A stretch of 64,000 bases of DNA, taken from NCBI GenBank assembly GCA_000310025.1, contig FN649733.1, positions 2,962,331-3,026,330 of the forward strand. The letters are read 5' to 3'. The notes below the pieces were generated by a model. It ran no database searches, had not been told where the DNA came from, and worked only from the letters and a program-made list of their open reading frames with translations. This DNA comes from Ectocarpus siliculosus (taxonomy: Eukaryota; Sar; Phaeophyceae; Ectocarpales; Ectocarpaceae). This document shows, one piece after another, positions 22,401 to 34,092 of the stretch. The number at the start of each line of letters is the position of its first letter. The first letter of the stretch is position 1. A program made the translations under genes and the position numbers.

Positions 22401-24634
22401 AGAGAAGCGTCGACGACCGTGAACAGCCTCGTCGCGGAGTTCCCGTCCAGCGCTGCGTTCGAGCCTGCGGCCCCGGTTATGGTTAGAACCGTCCCATCGG
22501 CGACGTAGATGGTCTTATTGACGACGACATTTCCCACCCATTCCACCTCGAACCAGCCTCCGGAGCAGTTGACGGCTTCCGCCAGTGCTAGTGCCTGCGC
22601 AGAGTCGTCCACCACCCAGTTCCACTCCGAATCAGCAGGGCAAGGCTCGGTGGTGGTCGGCGTTGCCTCGCACTCGTACAACTCTTTGTGGGTGCCAGGA
22701 TCTATGCAGTCGAGGTCGCCACCATGACAGACACCACCTGTGCAACTACACAAACAGCACTTCGGGTCAAGTTTTGCCACCGGCACGAAAAAATAAAACG
22801 CGATGGAGGGACGGGGGGAAGCGAGGGAGGGGAGGGAGGGGAGGTGGGTCCATTGGCCACAGCGGCATTGTATCAAACCGAAATGGAGAGGGAATACCTC
22901 GTGGCTGGCCCGCTGCTTCGCAAAGGTAGGTTAAGCGCTATCCCATGTGCTGTCCCATGGTGACACAGGAAATGTCTTTCATGTTGGATTTCTACAGCCG
23001 CAAAGGCGTACCACGTTGTAAGCGTTTCGTGTGATTGACAGGAGATCTTTACAAGCACTTGAAGACCACCTCACATCGCCCCCGTCGTAGCCACACGAAG
23101 CGATGTTGTTGTCAGGATTGCACGTGCCGTCACCAAGCTTGAACCAATCGCCAGTGCAGTCGGGAAACTCGGCGACAAGAGCGGGGTTAAAGCAAGCCGG
23201 GTCGCGACAGTCGAACGACCCATAGGTACCACAAGGAAAGTCAGGTGCGTCGACACAGGAGCACTCGCAGCACTAACAGAAGAAGGAGGTGGAAGGGAGG
23301 GAAGGAAGGAGGGAGGGGAGGAGGAAAAAGCGGGGGGCGGTGGTGGGAAGAGAATTGAGGGTTAACCGGTCATGATACTGATTTTTTCTAGCCAAGAAGA
23401 CAGAGGAAGGGACGGGGGCGGGGGGGTGTACTCATAGTCGGCATGCCGTAGTCGTTAGACCATTGACCTCGCATCCCTACAAAGCCGGGACGGAGCACGC
23501 CAGGTTCTCACCGGACCAGGCTCTCACATCACCAAGCGCGAAGCGCCGTGAGATATTCTGCGAGTCGCATGAAGGGTGCGCTGCATCCTGCTAAGGGTGT
23601 TCGGCATCTTGTGCGTACTTCCTTGCGTATGGATGACAGCTGCGTATGACTTAATTTATTTTCTGGTGCTTTCACTTCCAGAGACAGTTAGAAGCATTGT
23701 GTAACTGCCTTGAGGATGATTGACCATTTTAACACAACGTGGTGCGATCATCCCCCTTGCGCGGAGTGAGGTTTCTCCGCCCCGCGCAACATGATCTACT
23801 CGACCACCATTATGGTTGCCGCCAAAAAAAAAAACAGAGGTAAAAAAAAAAACGGTAACCTGGTTGCCGAGTTCACGAAGTGAAATGGCTTGTTTTACAA
23901 CGTCGTTGCCAAGCGACGAAAACCCAATCCCGATGGCAAACACCGAGGGGTGGGCTTGTTTTACAACGTCGTTGCCAAGCGACGAAAACCAAACCCCGAT
24001 GGCAAACACCGGGGGGGGGGGAGGGGTGAAAAAATGAAAGGTCCATCGGTCACGTAGACATTGTACTAGACCCAAGTTTGCATCTGCTCGCAGGTTGTTC
24101 GTACGCGTAGTTGACACGTTGCCCACGTTGACTTTCAACAGCCGCCATAAATCAAGCCTAAACGTGTCGTGCATACTGTATGCATTGTAGGCATTGTGTG
24201 CACCACCCTGCACCACCCAGCTACGGAGGACAACCAACCAGAAATCAAGGCACACTCACGTCGCCCCCGTCGTAACTGCATGAAGGGGTGTTGTTGATGT
24301 CTTCACACCCACCATTGCCTTGCCACTCCTCAATGCAGACTGTATCTTCGGAGGTGACTGCTGGGTCGACGCATTCGGGAAACACGCAGTCGAACTCGCT
24401 GTCGGCGCAGAGGTGAACAGGACCGTCAATGCAGGTACACGAACAACAATCCCCCCCGTCGTAGCCGCACGAGGCGACGTTGTTGGCCGCATCACAGTGC
24501 CCGTCGCCGATATCGCCGACCGTGCCGTTGGTGCAGCTGTCGTACTGAGCAGTACCACCACGGAGGAAGCTCAAAATGATGACAGCAGCAGCAGTAGCAG
24601 CAGCAAATGTGGAGGAGTTGGCGTGTCGCGCCAT
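16436..24634 (-). CDS. Secreted/membrane LNR - Pmp beta-helix - polytopic membrane protein
   Basis: Six exons give 1,722 aa: 24634-24260, 23272-23075, 22759-19790, 19304-19028, 18003-17750, 17530-16436; all joints are GT-AG with matching phase. Residues 1-29 are a signal peptide. Three LNR (Lin-12/Notch) repeats end CGYDGGDC, CSYDGGDC and CGYDGGDC. Residues about 260-1165 form many Pmp-type repeats (FxGNxA...GGA), a right-handed beta-helix as in chlamydial polymorphic membrane proteins. A Cys-rich stalk follows (VCDGCQTTCDGC, then GYWR, then GYQGPYCAVCSHGF). Next come about nine hydrophobic segments, beginning GGIVLAVALAVAGIFAAVVV and including DLGWILSAGC and YYEVIECGRRVLLAG, and an acidic cytosolic tail. 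The membrane part resembles the TRP-like C-terminus of large stramenopile surface proteins. A role in adhesion or sensing is inferred; no ligand is known. Introns 1 and 4 carry copies of one repeat. Confidence 0.88.
18031..18560 (-). repeat. Intronic dispersed repeat, copy 1 (LNR-Pmp intron 4)
   Basis: About 530 bases closely match 23421-24016 in the same orientation, with few substitutions. On the minus strand the first part is open and reads FAIGVGFSSLGNDVVKQAKS. Both copies are bordered by G-runs. No inverted ends, target duplication or known transposase were seen, so the class is unknown. Confidence 0.85.
23421..24016 (-). repeat. Intronic dispersed repeat, copy 2 (LNR-Pmp intron 1)
   Basis: This is the second copy of the repeat at 18031-18560. 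It is longer because a unit of about 69 bases near its minus-strand start (23888-24014) is tandemly duplicated; both units encode SSLGNDVVKQA. It sits between the first two LNR exons and does not touch the splice sites. Confidence 0.85.
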
Positions 24635-25118
24635 GTTTCTCGCCCCCGCCTCTTCCTGGTGACGTCACCACCACGACCTCCTGGTGTTGGTGCCTAGGTA
24701 AAGGCAACGATCCGATATCAGGTAGCGCGGTAAGTTGGCATGTGACGCCGGTGTTTGTGGATTAAGAATACCTTTACCTGTTGGGGACCATCGTACTTCT
24801 CTGCCAGACAGGCTAAGACCTAGTCAGGAATTAGCAAAAGCAATCCAAAATGAGTGACGTGTGTACCAACGGTACACGATAGTCTTTTCTACGACACCAA
24901 TACCAAATGTACCCAATTTCTTTTTGTGGATCATCCCAACCCCCCAAACGCCATACAAAACCATATACAGTATAAAACAAGACAAAAATAATGTCGATAT
25001 ACAGAAAAATGGCACCATGTAATATATAAGGGGTAGTTGTGCATCTGCGTGCCCCAAGCCATCTGCGCTCAGCTCGTACGCGCTCGGCGCCACGCTGTTC
25101 TGCGTATACCACACCTAG

Positions 25119-25252
25119 ACGACGAGAGGGAGAGCATGATCAGGGCATCCTCAGGGGGCCTCGTAGGGCTAGCCCAGGCCGTTGCGGCGCAGCAGGAGGA
25201 GGAGGAGGAGGAGGAGGAGGAGGAGGAGGAGGAGGAGGAGGAGGAGGAGGAA
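25119..25252 (+). CDS. Possible orphan exon ending in a poly-Glu run
   Basis: A tag acceptor at 25118 and a GTAAGC donor at 25253 bound an open frame that reads MIRASSGGLVGLAQAVAAQQ and then about 19 Glu encoded by a GAG/GGA microsatellite. The peptide before the repeat is protein-like, but no neighbouring exons were found. It may be chance openness of a triplet repeat. Confidence 0.25.
25195..25251 (+). repeat. GGA trinucleotide microsatellite, about 19 units
   Basis: An uninterrupted GGA/GAG run. It keeps frames open on both strands and so creates spurious long open frames. Confidence 0.95.
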
Positions 25253-28200
25253 GTAAGCTCGAGGAGGCGTACACGCATCCCGAAACGGCTTCTTGTTGGC
25301 GGCGTAGTGTTGCGTGCGAGAATGGATGTCGGAAAATTGTAGACGGAACGGTAGTATATAGGCGAACGGTAGGAGTTTTGCGAGCTCCTCCTCCTACTGT
25401 ACATGCTTACGTTCCTCGTTTTCCGTCAAGCCTTGGGATTCCTTCGTTCACGCGTGTAGAGGGGTAATGCTACTCCGGGGTTTAGTTTCCAATCGAATTC
25501 AATCGACGATGTGGCGTGTATGGTGGATGGTTTGTCGTGTGAATTCTCCAACAACACGTTCGATCTTATTTTTAAGCATGGTATTGTGCCACACAGTGTT
25601 TCATCAAGTACGACAGGTTAACCAGGTTCGACGTGCGCTATTGCATGCATAAGATGAAAAAAAAAACACAAATCATGGGGAAGAAATAATATTTTCGCAA
25701 ATGGGCCTGGCGGTGGGGGGGTACCTAGGTGCGCGGGATAACGTTTTTTCGTGCACCGTTGTGTAAACGCATCATTTTCACAGGAATGATTGCACCAAGA
25801 CCATTTTGTGACTGTTCCTCGGAATGGAAAAACTGTGAACGCAATTATATTGCTACCTTACTCTCTCGTGAACATGTGTACGCTCTCGTTTTTTTCGCTT
25901 AGGCCCGCAGCTACAGTATGCAACTGCTACCGCACGGTTTTACCTTGCTTCTTGGCATTTCTCCTGGCACAGATTTGCGTTGTACATGCAAGCGCCATGT
26001 CGTGGGCTGGTGGTGTAATGTCTCTTCCTTTCTTTTGAGTGAAAGTGGCTGTATGCACCTCATACACTGCGGCTGCCACGCATCGTTCGTTGGCGACCAC
26101 GCAGGTATACGGTAATTGACCGTGTGTGTCGCGGGTGCTTGCTGCAACACTTCTTTCGTTTTCGCTGAGTAGCCTATGTGTCAGGGGCTACCGTCGCTAC
26201 GTTTCTTCCTTGTGAGCGTATTAATCCACGGCACCAGAAGAGAGAGAGAGAGCGCGCGAAGAAGAGAGACTACTGCTGCTGCTGTATCATTGTCCTACCT
26301 GACGAGGGTGAAAAAATTCAAAAAATGCACCTTACCTCACGGCGGCTGCGGTAAAGGTCTTTAGAGTGTCAAAACTACAGTAAACAAACGGTGCGGAGTG
26401 CGCAGAGGGGGCGTGTCGGCAGTACGAAATACATTTGCGTAACATGTCGAGAGCACTGAAAAGCGGTCATGGCGTTCACGAAGTCGCCCATGTGCGCTGC
26501 TTACCGTCGAAGTTTGGTTGCTTTTGTTGATTGATGGTGGGCAGGCGAGTACAGTATACTATAGTGCCAATGCGTCAGTGTGGCAACCTCTCTTGTTCTT
26601 GCGGGTTGGTTTGCGTCTGTATCTGCGATCATGATGCAAGTTGCCGCTTCGTTTCTGCCGCTACAACCTACGAGCTAGCTGCTGCTGCTTGCTACGGCTG
26701 TGCCGCGAACAGCAGCAGCAGCAGCAGTGCGAGGGCGTGTTGCTTCCATGTCCCACACAGCTCCTTCTCTGCTGGGTGCTGCCAAGATCGCAGCGATGTA
26801 TGCGCCTCCTGTGACGAAACAGGTTCTATCTACCAGGGGTCCAAGTTTCTAAAAGCGACCGCCTGAATTTTCCATCATTTTCGACCAGCAAGAGGTCTAT
26901 GGAGCACCGATTGACGATCTGCTGGCTTGTGACGCAGAAGAAAATTAGGGTGCTCTTCACCACACCGGTTTGGTCGTGCTCCGACAGCAGATGGTCGTGC
27001 TCCACAGGCATTTGTACCCGAAAACCACAGGAGATACTCAACCCCATCCACAGGAGTTACGAAGATAATGGAGAAACAACGATTCGAATATCTGAATATC
27101 TCACATACACACACGCGCACGGTTGCCTGGTTCATACCGTGGAGAAACAGAGGAAGCACTCGCTGAAACACGCAACACCGCCGGGAGTGGCAAGACAGCA
27201 GTGGCGGGGGTAGAGAGCCATACACAGAGCTTGTGGCGGATGCCATTGCCATTGCTGTGCTCCTGTATGTGGAGAGGGATTGTTGGCAAATCTTGGCCTG
27301 ATCCCGTCACAGACGCGGCGGGTTTTTTTCAGGCTGTCCCACGCTCTCGGGCTCGCATTTTCTGAGCGTCCTACATCCTCCTGGTCTGTATCAATCACCA
27401 CACAATACGTCGCATGGACACAGCTCGTGGCGGATACCTTTGTGTTTTCTGTTGCTTCGGTGTGTGGGGAGGGGTCACCTTGAAACAAAGCTGTGCCACC
27501 GGAATAACATGTGAAACCAGAGCCTCTCTTTTTTTTTGGTGGGGTGTTTTTTCTCGCATCCGTGCTCTGCCGACTTTCGCCGCCCCAGCTTCCGCGGGTC
27601 CTATCGCCCCGTGGCCTCTATCAGCCGCCACACAAGACACGGCGGGATACACACAGCTCGCGGGGAACAGCATTACAGATGCTGCTGTGTCACTCTGTGC
27701 AGGGAAACCACCGAAAGGCCAAATCGGTATGGAACGCAAGTATGATGGCGTGTAGTATGCACACAGGTCTTCTACCGTCGGTGACCACACAACCCGTATC
27801 GATTTACAAAGCTCGAGTTTTCTAAGACGAAGAGGATTCGTAAACCCAGCCAGACGTTGTTCCCACACCACCATTTTCGGCACCGCCACTCTCTGTGGTG
27901 CCGAGCTTTGGAAATTGGCACGGGCTCTTCGGTAGCAATTCAGGACGTGGTGGGATGTGTGTGATCAACCTCGGGCATGTGGCTGCCACAGACAGGTAGG
28001 TGCTGCATGCTACCAGTTCAATCCATACAGGCATCGGCACCATCATCATCTGGTGTCCCGCATGCAAAAAAACGGCGGTGGATGCTGGTGTAGCTGTTGT
28101 AAGGTGGAAAATAAAGCGTGAAAAAATGGCAAGCTGATGTGGACCGCAACTCAAAAAACATGCCGTCCAAGGCACTGCTGTCGAGGGTGCTGATGGATTG

Positions 28201-28597
28201 CATAGTCTTCTTTAGTCTTCTTACAATTTAAGTTTCTCTGAGAACGCTTCATTTCTCATTTCGCTTCTTTCGGCTTCTGTGAGCGCTCTATTCCGGTCTT
28301 CTCGGGCTCTCACAGAGCAGCATTTCAATGTATCGCTGGGTGGTGGCCATGTTTGCGTGTTTGCTTGTTCGTTAGTGGTCTCTCCACCGTGTGCCTTGTC
28401 CTGCCTCATACTTCCTGTTATTTTCGGCCTGGTCCCTCTTTGTCCTCGCCCTTTTTCATTTTATTTTCATTTATTTTCTCTCCTTACGGTTTCCATTTTT
28501 ATTTTTTTCTCCTTTTTTTATTTTTTCTTTTTTTCTCTCTTTTTCTGTGCCAGATGGCCTTGTCTCTGCTTGCGTTGTGAAGTACCAAGATTGAACC

Positions 28598-28851
28598 TGT
28601 TCGTGGGTCTACGGACATGGTTTGGATATGTTAGCCGTACGTACAAGTGTGACGCAGATGGTGTAAAACCTTTTAGGTAGGGGTACGGTGATGATGCACC
28701 GGGGCCCCCTTTTGTTGTGTGCAGCAGCCCTGCTGCCACTCCTCTTTTCTGAGCACGACAGCGCCCTGGGTACGGGCGTTGCCTCACCGTCTGAAGTTAA
28801 TACACTACACAAACAATACCCGATAAGTACGCGGAGTACGGCCGACAAACA
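28598..28851 (+). repeat. 5' LTR of the Copia element
   Basis: 254 bp, starting TGTTCG and ending AAACA, preceded by the target duplication GAACC at 28593-28597. It is nearly identical to 33658-33911. Confidence 0.95.
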
Positions 28852-31800
28852 CTCTAGAGTTGATTGTCCCTCGAGGGATAGCCGCATCGGGTCATGTCTG
28901 CGTCGGACAGCGGTTCCGTCGAAGGGCTGGGGGAAGAGACCTCAGCCACGCAAAAGCAACACGCCGAGGATCCGGTGATTGCGAGGCTGGAGGGCCAGTT
29001 ATCGCAGCTGATGAGCGTAGTGATGGAGTTGAAGAGGAAGGAGCCTGGTGACGCCGTGGCGGGCGATGCCAGTAGGGGCGGCGGTGCTGCCGTCCCAAGC
29101 CAGAGAGAGGCTCTGCCGCCTGGGGGCGGCGGGGCGTTTTCCCGGGAAACGGCCCGTGATGGGCGAAATCACCCGCGGGAAAGCAGCTGGGACAACATAC
29201 CGGGAGCGAGTCCTGGGGTTCCAGCGAGAGTGACGACTGGCTGGGCAGGTAGATCGGGAGCGAATCCTGTGGGGCCAGCCGGAATGAGCCCGGGCGTAGG
29301 ACCGGACCGCGGGGAAGCGAGGGCGTTAAACCCCCAAGGTGAGCAAACCGCAATTCGAGGGGCCGGAGCATTTTTTGATGGGTACAGCAGTAGTAGCCAA
29401 AAACGTGTTACGGTCAATGCACCGCGTCTCGAAGGGGAGAGTCGCGGCCACGGGTACGACTCGTGGAGGAAGGCCCTTATTCAAGCCGCAAAAACCGTAG
29501 GCTTGGACGGGCAGCTTATCGGCAACGCCGAGAAGCACGCACCCGTCGGTGACCCAAACAGGCCTAGCTCGGAGCTGTATAGCTTGGGCTACACAAGTGA
29601 TGAGGTTCAGAGGGGCCTCCAGGCGTTCCACTTTGTGACTACAGCCATCGTCCGAGAAGCCGACAAGGCAATCGTGAATAAATGCGAGACCGCAAAGGAG
29701 ATCCTTGCGGAGCTCGACAAAGTACACAACCCGGAGTCGCAGGGCTCGAAACAAGCCCTCATGAAGAAGATGTTTCGATTCACGATCCCCGCACACAGCA
29801 ACAGCAACCCTGTCGAGCATCTATACACGCTCGAGCTGCTGTACTCACGACTGCGGGAAAAAGGGCTCAACGCTGACACACCCTTTGTTCTCGCACACTT
29901 TGTCGATGCCCTTCCACCCGAGTACCAACAAGCCAAATTCTTGTTGGAGACGGCTACAAACCTGGACCGGGGCGAGATAATCAGGGTAGTCAGTACCGTG
30001 CACGCGAGCCTCCCGGAGGGGAGGAGGGCCACGAAGGGCCAGCGGAAGGCGGAGCATGCTTTCCTCGCGAGCGACGGTGGCAACAGGGGCGGAGCGCCCG
30101 GCCGCAGCAGCGGCGGCCACAGCAAGGAGCGGCGGCGGCGGTGGCAGCCAGAAGGGGAAAGGGGGTGGTCGCAAGGGCGGTGGTGGTGGCAACAGCGGCG
30201 GAGGCGGCGGCGGTGCAGGTAGCATGCACGGCCGCTGCTTCCGGTGCGGAGAGAAGGGTCACCAGGCGGCCGCCTGTACCAAGCCGGAGCCCCTGCGATG
30301 CGAGAAATGCCTGGGCTACGGACACGACAAGAGCAAGTGCTCGTCCGAGCAGGCGGTGCTCGCGGTGGAGCTGCCGGTCTTGGACGCCACCGCACTGGAC
30401 GTGGCAGAGGAGGCGCTAGTGGTCCGTGACTTCACAGGCGAGTGGAACAGAGTCGTTGATCGAGGGGGTGTAGAGCAGGCCAGGCAGGAAAGGTTTGTGG
30501 CCGATACCGGCGCAACCAACCACATGTTCCCGAGCGCTAACGCGTTCGAAAACTACCATGAGTGCGATCGACGTTTGAGTGTCGCCGCAGGGAAGCAAGC
30601 CTTCGCCATAGTAGGCTACGGCGACGTGAGGGTGACCATCGGTTCTCGCGTTGGGACCACAGACCTGCTGTTGAAACGGGTCGCTCATGTGCCGGAGCTG
30701 AATTACAACCTCGTGTCCCTCACAGCCCTTTTGAAGCAAACCAAGGGCCGCTTAGCCGCAGACGAGCGTGAGTTGGAGGTGTTCGTTGGTGGGGGGGAGT
30801 CGGTGTACTTCCCTCTATGGGGGGACCTGTTCGTTCAGACTGGTCACCGCATAGACTCGGGTAGGGAACTAGCCTGTGCCATAATTGCTCCTGGTAACGC
30901 GAAAGCGAACCGCACCCCCGTTGACATCAACGACTTCCACTGCGCGCACGGCCACTCCCACGAGGTGCTGCTGAAGAACACGGCGAAGCAGCAAGGGGTG
31001 ACGCTGGTGGGTCCAGCTCCGGGAGTGCATGGGGTGCTCGACGGCAAAGGGGCTATCCAAGCCCATCCCCAACAGGACGTCAACCCGAGCAGTTAAGAAA
31101 CTGCAGAGAGTGTTCGTGGATTTGAGTGGGAAGGCAAGGGTGCAGAGCTTGGGGGGGAAGTGGTACACTCTCATTGTAAGGGATGACTGCACGAGGTGGA
31201 ACCGCGTCTACTTCTTGAAAAACAAGTCAGACGCTGCAGAGGCATTCGAGAGATACCTAGCAGAAAACAGGGCAGACGGAGCCCCATCCGAGGTCATGGT
31301 CGTGCGGTCTGACAACGGAGGAGAGTTTTTCGAGGGAGAGTTCGGAAAGCTGTGCCGCAAGTATTGCATCAAGCAGGAGTTCACCCCCGCATACAGCCCA
31401 GAATACAACGGTGTAGCTGAGAGAGCACTGGGACTGATAAAGGATGCAGCACTAGCCGCCCGCATACAAGCGCCGATTCTTTACCCCGAAGCACCAAGCT
31501 ACCCCTCCCTTTGGGCCGAAGCCACAGCTTGGGCATGCAACGCCCTGGAACTGCACCTCCACCACATCCAACCCGGACAAGAAATCGCCGTACGAAATGT
31601 GGCACGGGCACCCACCTCCCCCAGAGGCGACGTACCCGTTCCTCAAACCCGCCGTAATACAAGGTCAAGCGCACGCACAAGTCAGAGCCGAAAGCAAAAA
31701 AGTGTTTTTACCTCGGCCCTGGAATCAACACAAACCGTGATTGCGTACGCATCCTGAACGAAAAACGCCAAGCGATCACCACTCGCAACTTCACCTGGCA

Positions 31801-32159
31801 ATCTGTGCCCGCCGCCCCGACCGCGCACCCCCAGCCGCTGCCTCCCATTGCAGAGGAGGACGAGGAGCTCACGACTGGGGAGCACGAGGGCGGAGGGGGT
31901 GCGTCATGCCACGGTGGAGGGAGGGCGGAGGGAGAACCTGAGGATGGAGGTTTCCACCTTGACACGACGGCAAACCCGGGGCCCGCGGAGCCGCCCGCGC
32001 GCGATGCGCCGGCGGCGTCGCCGGCCGCGCCCCAGGAGTCGGGCGCGGGCGACGCTGGCGATGGCGCCCCCTCGAGCAGGGAGGGCGCGAGCGTCGCCCC
32101 ATCTACCACGTCGACCGGGATGGCCGATGTGGGCGGCGGCGAGGACGACCGCCGCAGCA

Positions 32160-32195
<36 letters not shown>

Positions 32196-33657
32196 GTGGC
32201 GGCAGCGACAGCGGCAGCGACACGGATATTCCGGCGCTCCGCGGGCCCGAGGAACGGAGGCTCGCCCGCTTTGGCGAGCCGGCCGAACTCACCAGCCGCC
32301 GACTCAGGGAGAACCCTCGCCGGAACACGAGGTACGAGTCGTCAACGAGTGCCGAAGGTCTGCTCGCCCGCCATGCATCGGCGGCCGGGCTGCCCACCCT
32401 GCCCATCACCAGCACGGAGGAGTACACCCACTGGATGCTCGCGTGTGTGGTCGACGTGGTGGAAGGGCTAGAGGCGAGGGCGGTGCAAGCGCTGCTGTGC
32501 GAGCGCGCGGAGGAGGCCAACATCGCGCGCCAAGAGGCAGAGGACTTCCTGCTGGGAGCGGAGGACCTCGTGCTCAACTCTCCAGACGCCTTCGTGAGGG
32601 CCCTGGCGTCGACCGAGCTGAGTACAGAATCCCCCATAGGGACCGAAGCGAGATGACGAAAGTGGAGGGGAGTGGCCGGTGAGGGAGGCCATCGGCAGCA
32701 TGATGTGGGTGTCGACGTTCTCGCGCCCGGACATCTCGTTCGCTGTGCGTGCGGTAGCGCGCCACGCCCACGCCCCTGCCGAGAGGCACTGGAAGGCGAT
32801 ACGGAAGATCCTCGCCTACCTCAAAGAGACGAGGGACCTCGGGATCACCTATAAACGGGGATCGGGGCTGGGGCTGGCGGTGTACGTGGACGCTAGCTAC
32901 GCCGACGCTGAGGATAGACGTTCGGTGTCAGGGCTGGCAACAACGGTTGGAGGAACCGTCATCAGCCACGGTAGCAAGACGCAAGCTATCGTATCTTTGT
33001 CGTCTACGGAGGCAGAGTACATTGCTGCCGGAGAGGGTGTGAAAGAAGCTTTGTTTGTGCGTGCAGTGCTTTCGTTTATTGCCCCAGAGACCAGCGGCGG
33101 TAGCATTCAGGTCCTTGAGGACAATCAGGGGGCCATGGCTTTGGTGCAGAACCCCCTTAGCTCAGCGCGTAGCAAGCACATCGACGTGCGGTACCACTTC
33201 ATTCGTGGATTGTTTAGGTCGGGTGACGTCTCGATCAAGTTTGTGTCGACGTCGGAGCAACATGCAGACATGCTCACCAAGGCTCTTAGCAAGAGCAACC
33301 TGCAGTACCACCGGAAAAAGCTGATGAATTTGCCGGAGCTTCTGTAGGATTTTCTAGCGCTTGGGGAAGGTCATGTATACCATGCGGGGAAAGATGCATT
33401 ACTGTCGCGGGCTGTGTCCCAATGGCAGGAGTAGAAGGCTTGCCTCGCATTCTTGTCTTCGCCTTGGCCTTCCTGATAAGTGCGGCCGTTGTGATCCGCC
33501 GTGATAGCAATGGTTTGTGTTGGATGGGATTTATTTTCGAGGGGTTTTGCCCGGGCGCCGGGTTTCCCCTCGACCACCGTATTGGCATTTTATTGATGTA
33601 TCCGGGGTGTTTTTGCCCCACTGATGGTTAGTCACTTGCGTGAAGAACCAGGGAGGG

Positions 33658-33911
33658 TGTTCGTGGGTCTACGGACATGGTTTGGATATGTTAGCCGTAC
33701 GTACAAGTGTGACGCAGATGGTGTAGAACCTTTTAGGTAGGGGTACGGTGATGATGCACCGGGGCCCCCTTTTGTTGTGTGCAGCAGCCCTGCTGCCACT
33801 CCTCTTTTCTGAGCACGACAGCGCCCTGGGTACGGGCGTTGCCTCACCGTCTGAAGTTAATACACTACACAAACAATACCCGATAAGTACGCGGAGTACG
33901 GCCGACAAACA
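33658..33911 (+). repeat. 3' LTR of the Copia element
   Basis: 254 bp with the same ends as the 5' LTR. A purine-rich tract precedes it, and GAACC at 33912-33916 repeats the target site. Confidence 0.95.
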
Positions 33912-34092
33912 GAACCAAGGGGGTGTACCTCTTTCTCTCCGGCCCATGATAGATAGTGACTGCTAATCTCAGTTGATACCTCGCATAGCGCGAAGTGGGA
34001 GCGGAGGATCCCAGAATATCTGTCGTTGATTTCTATTGACTTGCGGACCCCTCGGGGCCAGTTTATTTGAGTGTACCTTTTGAGGGTAAGTT

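Larger units (their letters stand above)
24635..28597. other. Intergenic spacer, 4 kb
   Basis: The left end should hold the LNR-Pmp promoter. Apart from the possible exon at 25119-25252, no coding signal was found. Degenerate repeats occur at 27220-27700 (variants of cacacaatacgtcgc and acacagctcgtggcgg), and a strongly pyrimidine-rich tract at 28400-28555. Confidence 0.4.
28598..33911 (+). mobile_element. Copia (Ty1/Pseudoviridae-type) LTR retroelement, young but broken
   Basis: Two 254-bp LTRs (28598-28851 and 33658-33911), each TG...CA, differ at a single position. The element is flanked by a perfect 5-bp target duplication GAACC. Recognisable parts in Copia order are a gag region from about 28894, a zinc knuckle CFRCGEKGHQAAAC near 30230, a protease motif VADTGATNHMF near 30500, integrase (SDNGGEF and YSPEYNGVAER, about 31090-31760), and RNase H (SSTEAEYIAAGEG) to about 33347. 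A purine-rich tract lies just before the 3' LTR. The LTR identity points to a recent insertion. The coding part is broken, with a handful of breaks, so this copy looks non-autonomous. Confidence 0.95.

Noticed and set aside
25069-25404. Poly-Ser / poly-Gly frames across the GGA run
   Set aside because: Products of the triplet repeat in the other frames, not genes.
31708-32637. Minus-strand open frame of 309 codons
   Set aside because: Shadow of high-GC sequence within the Copia element.
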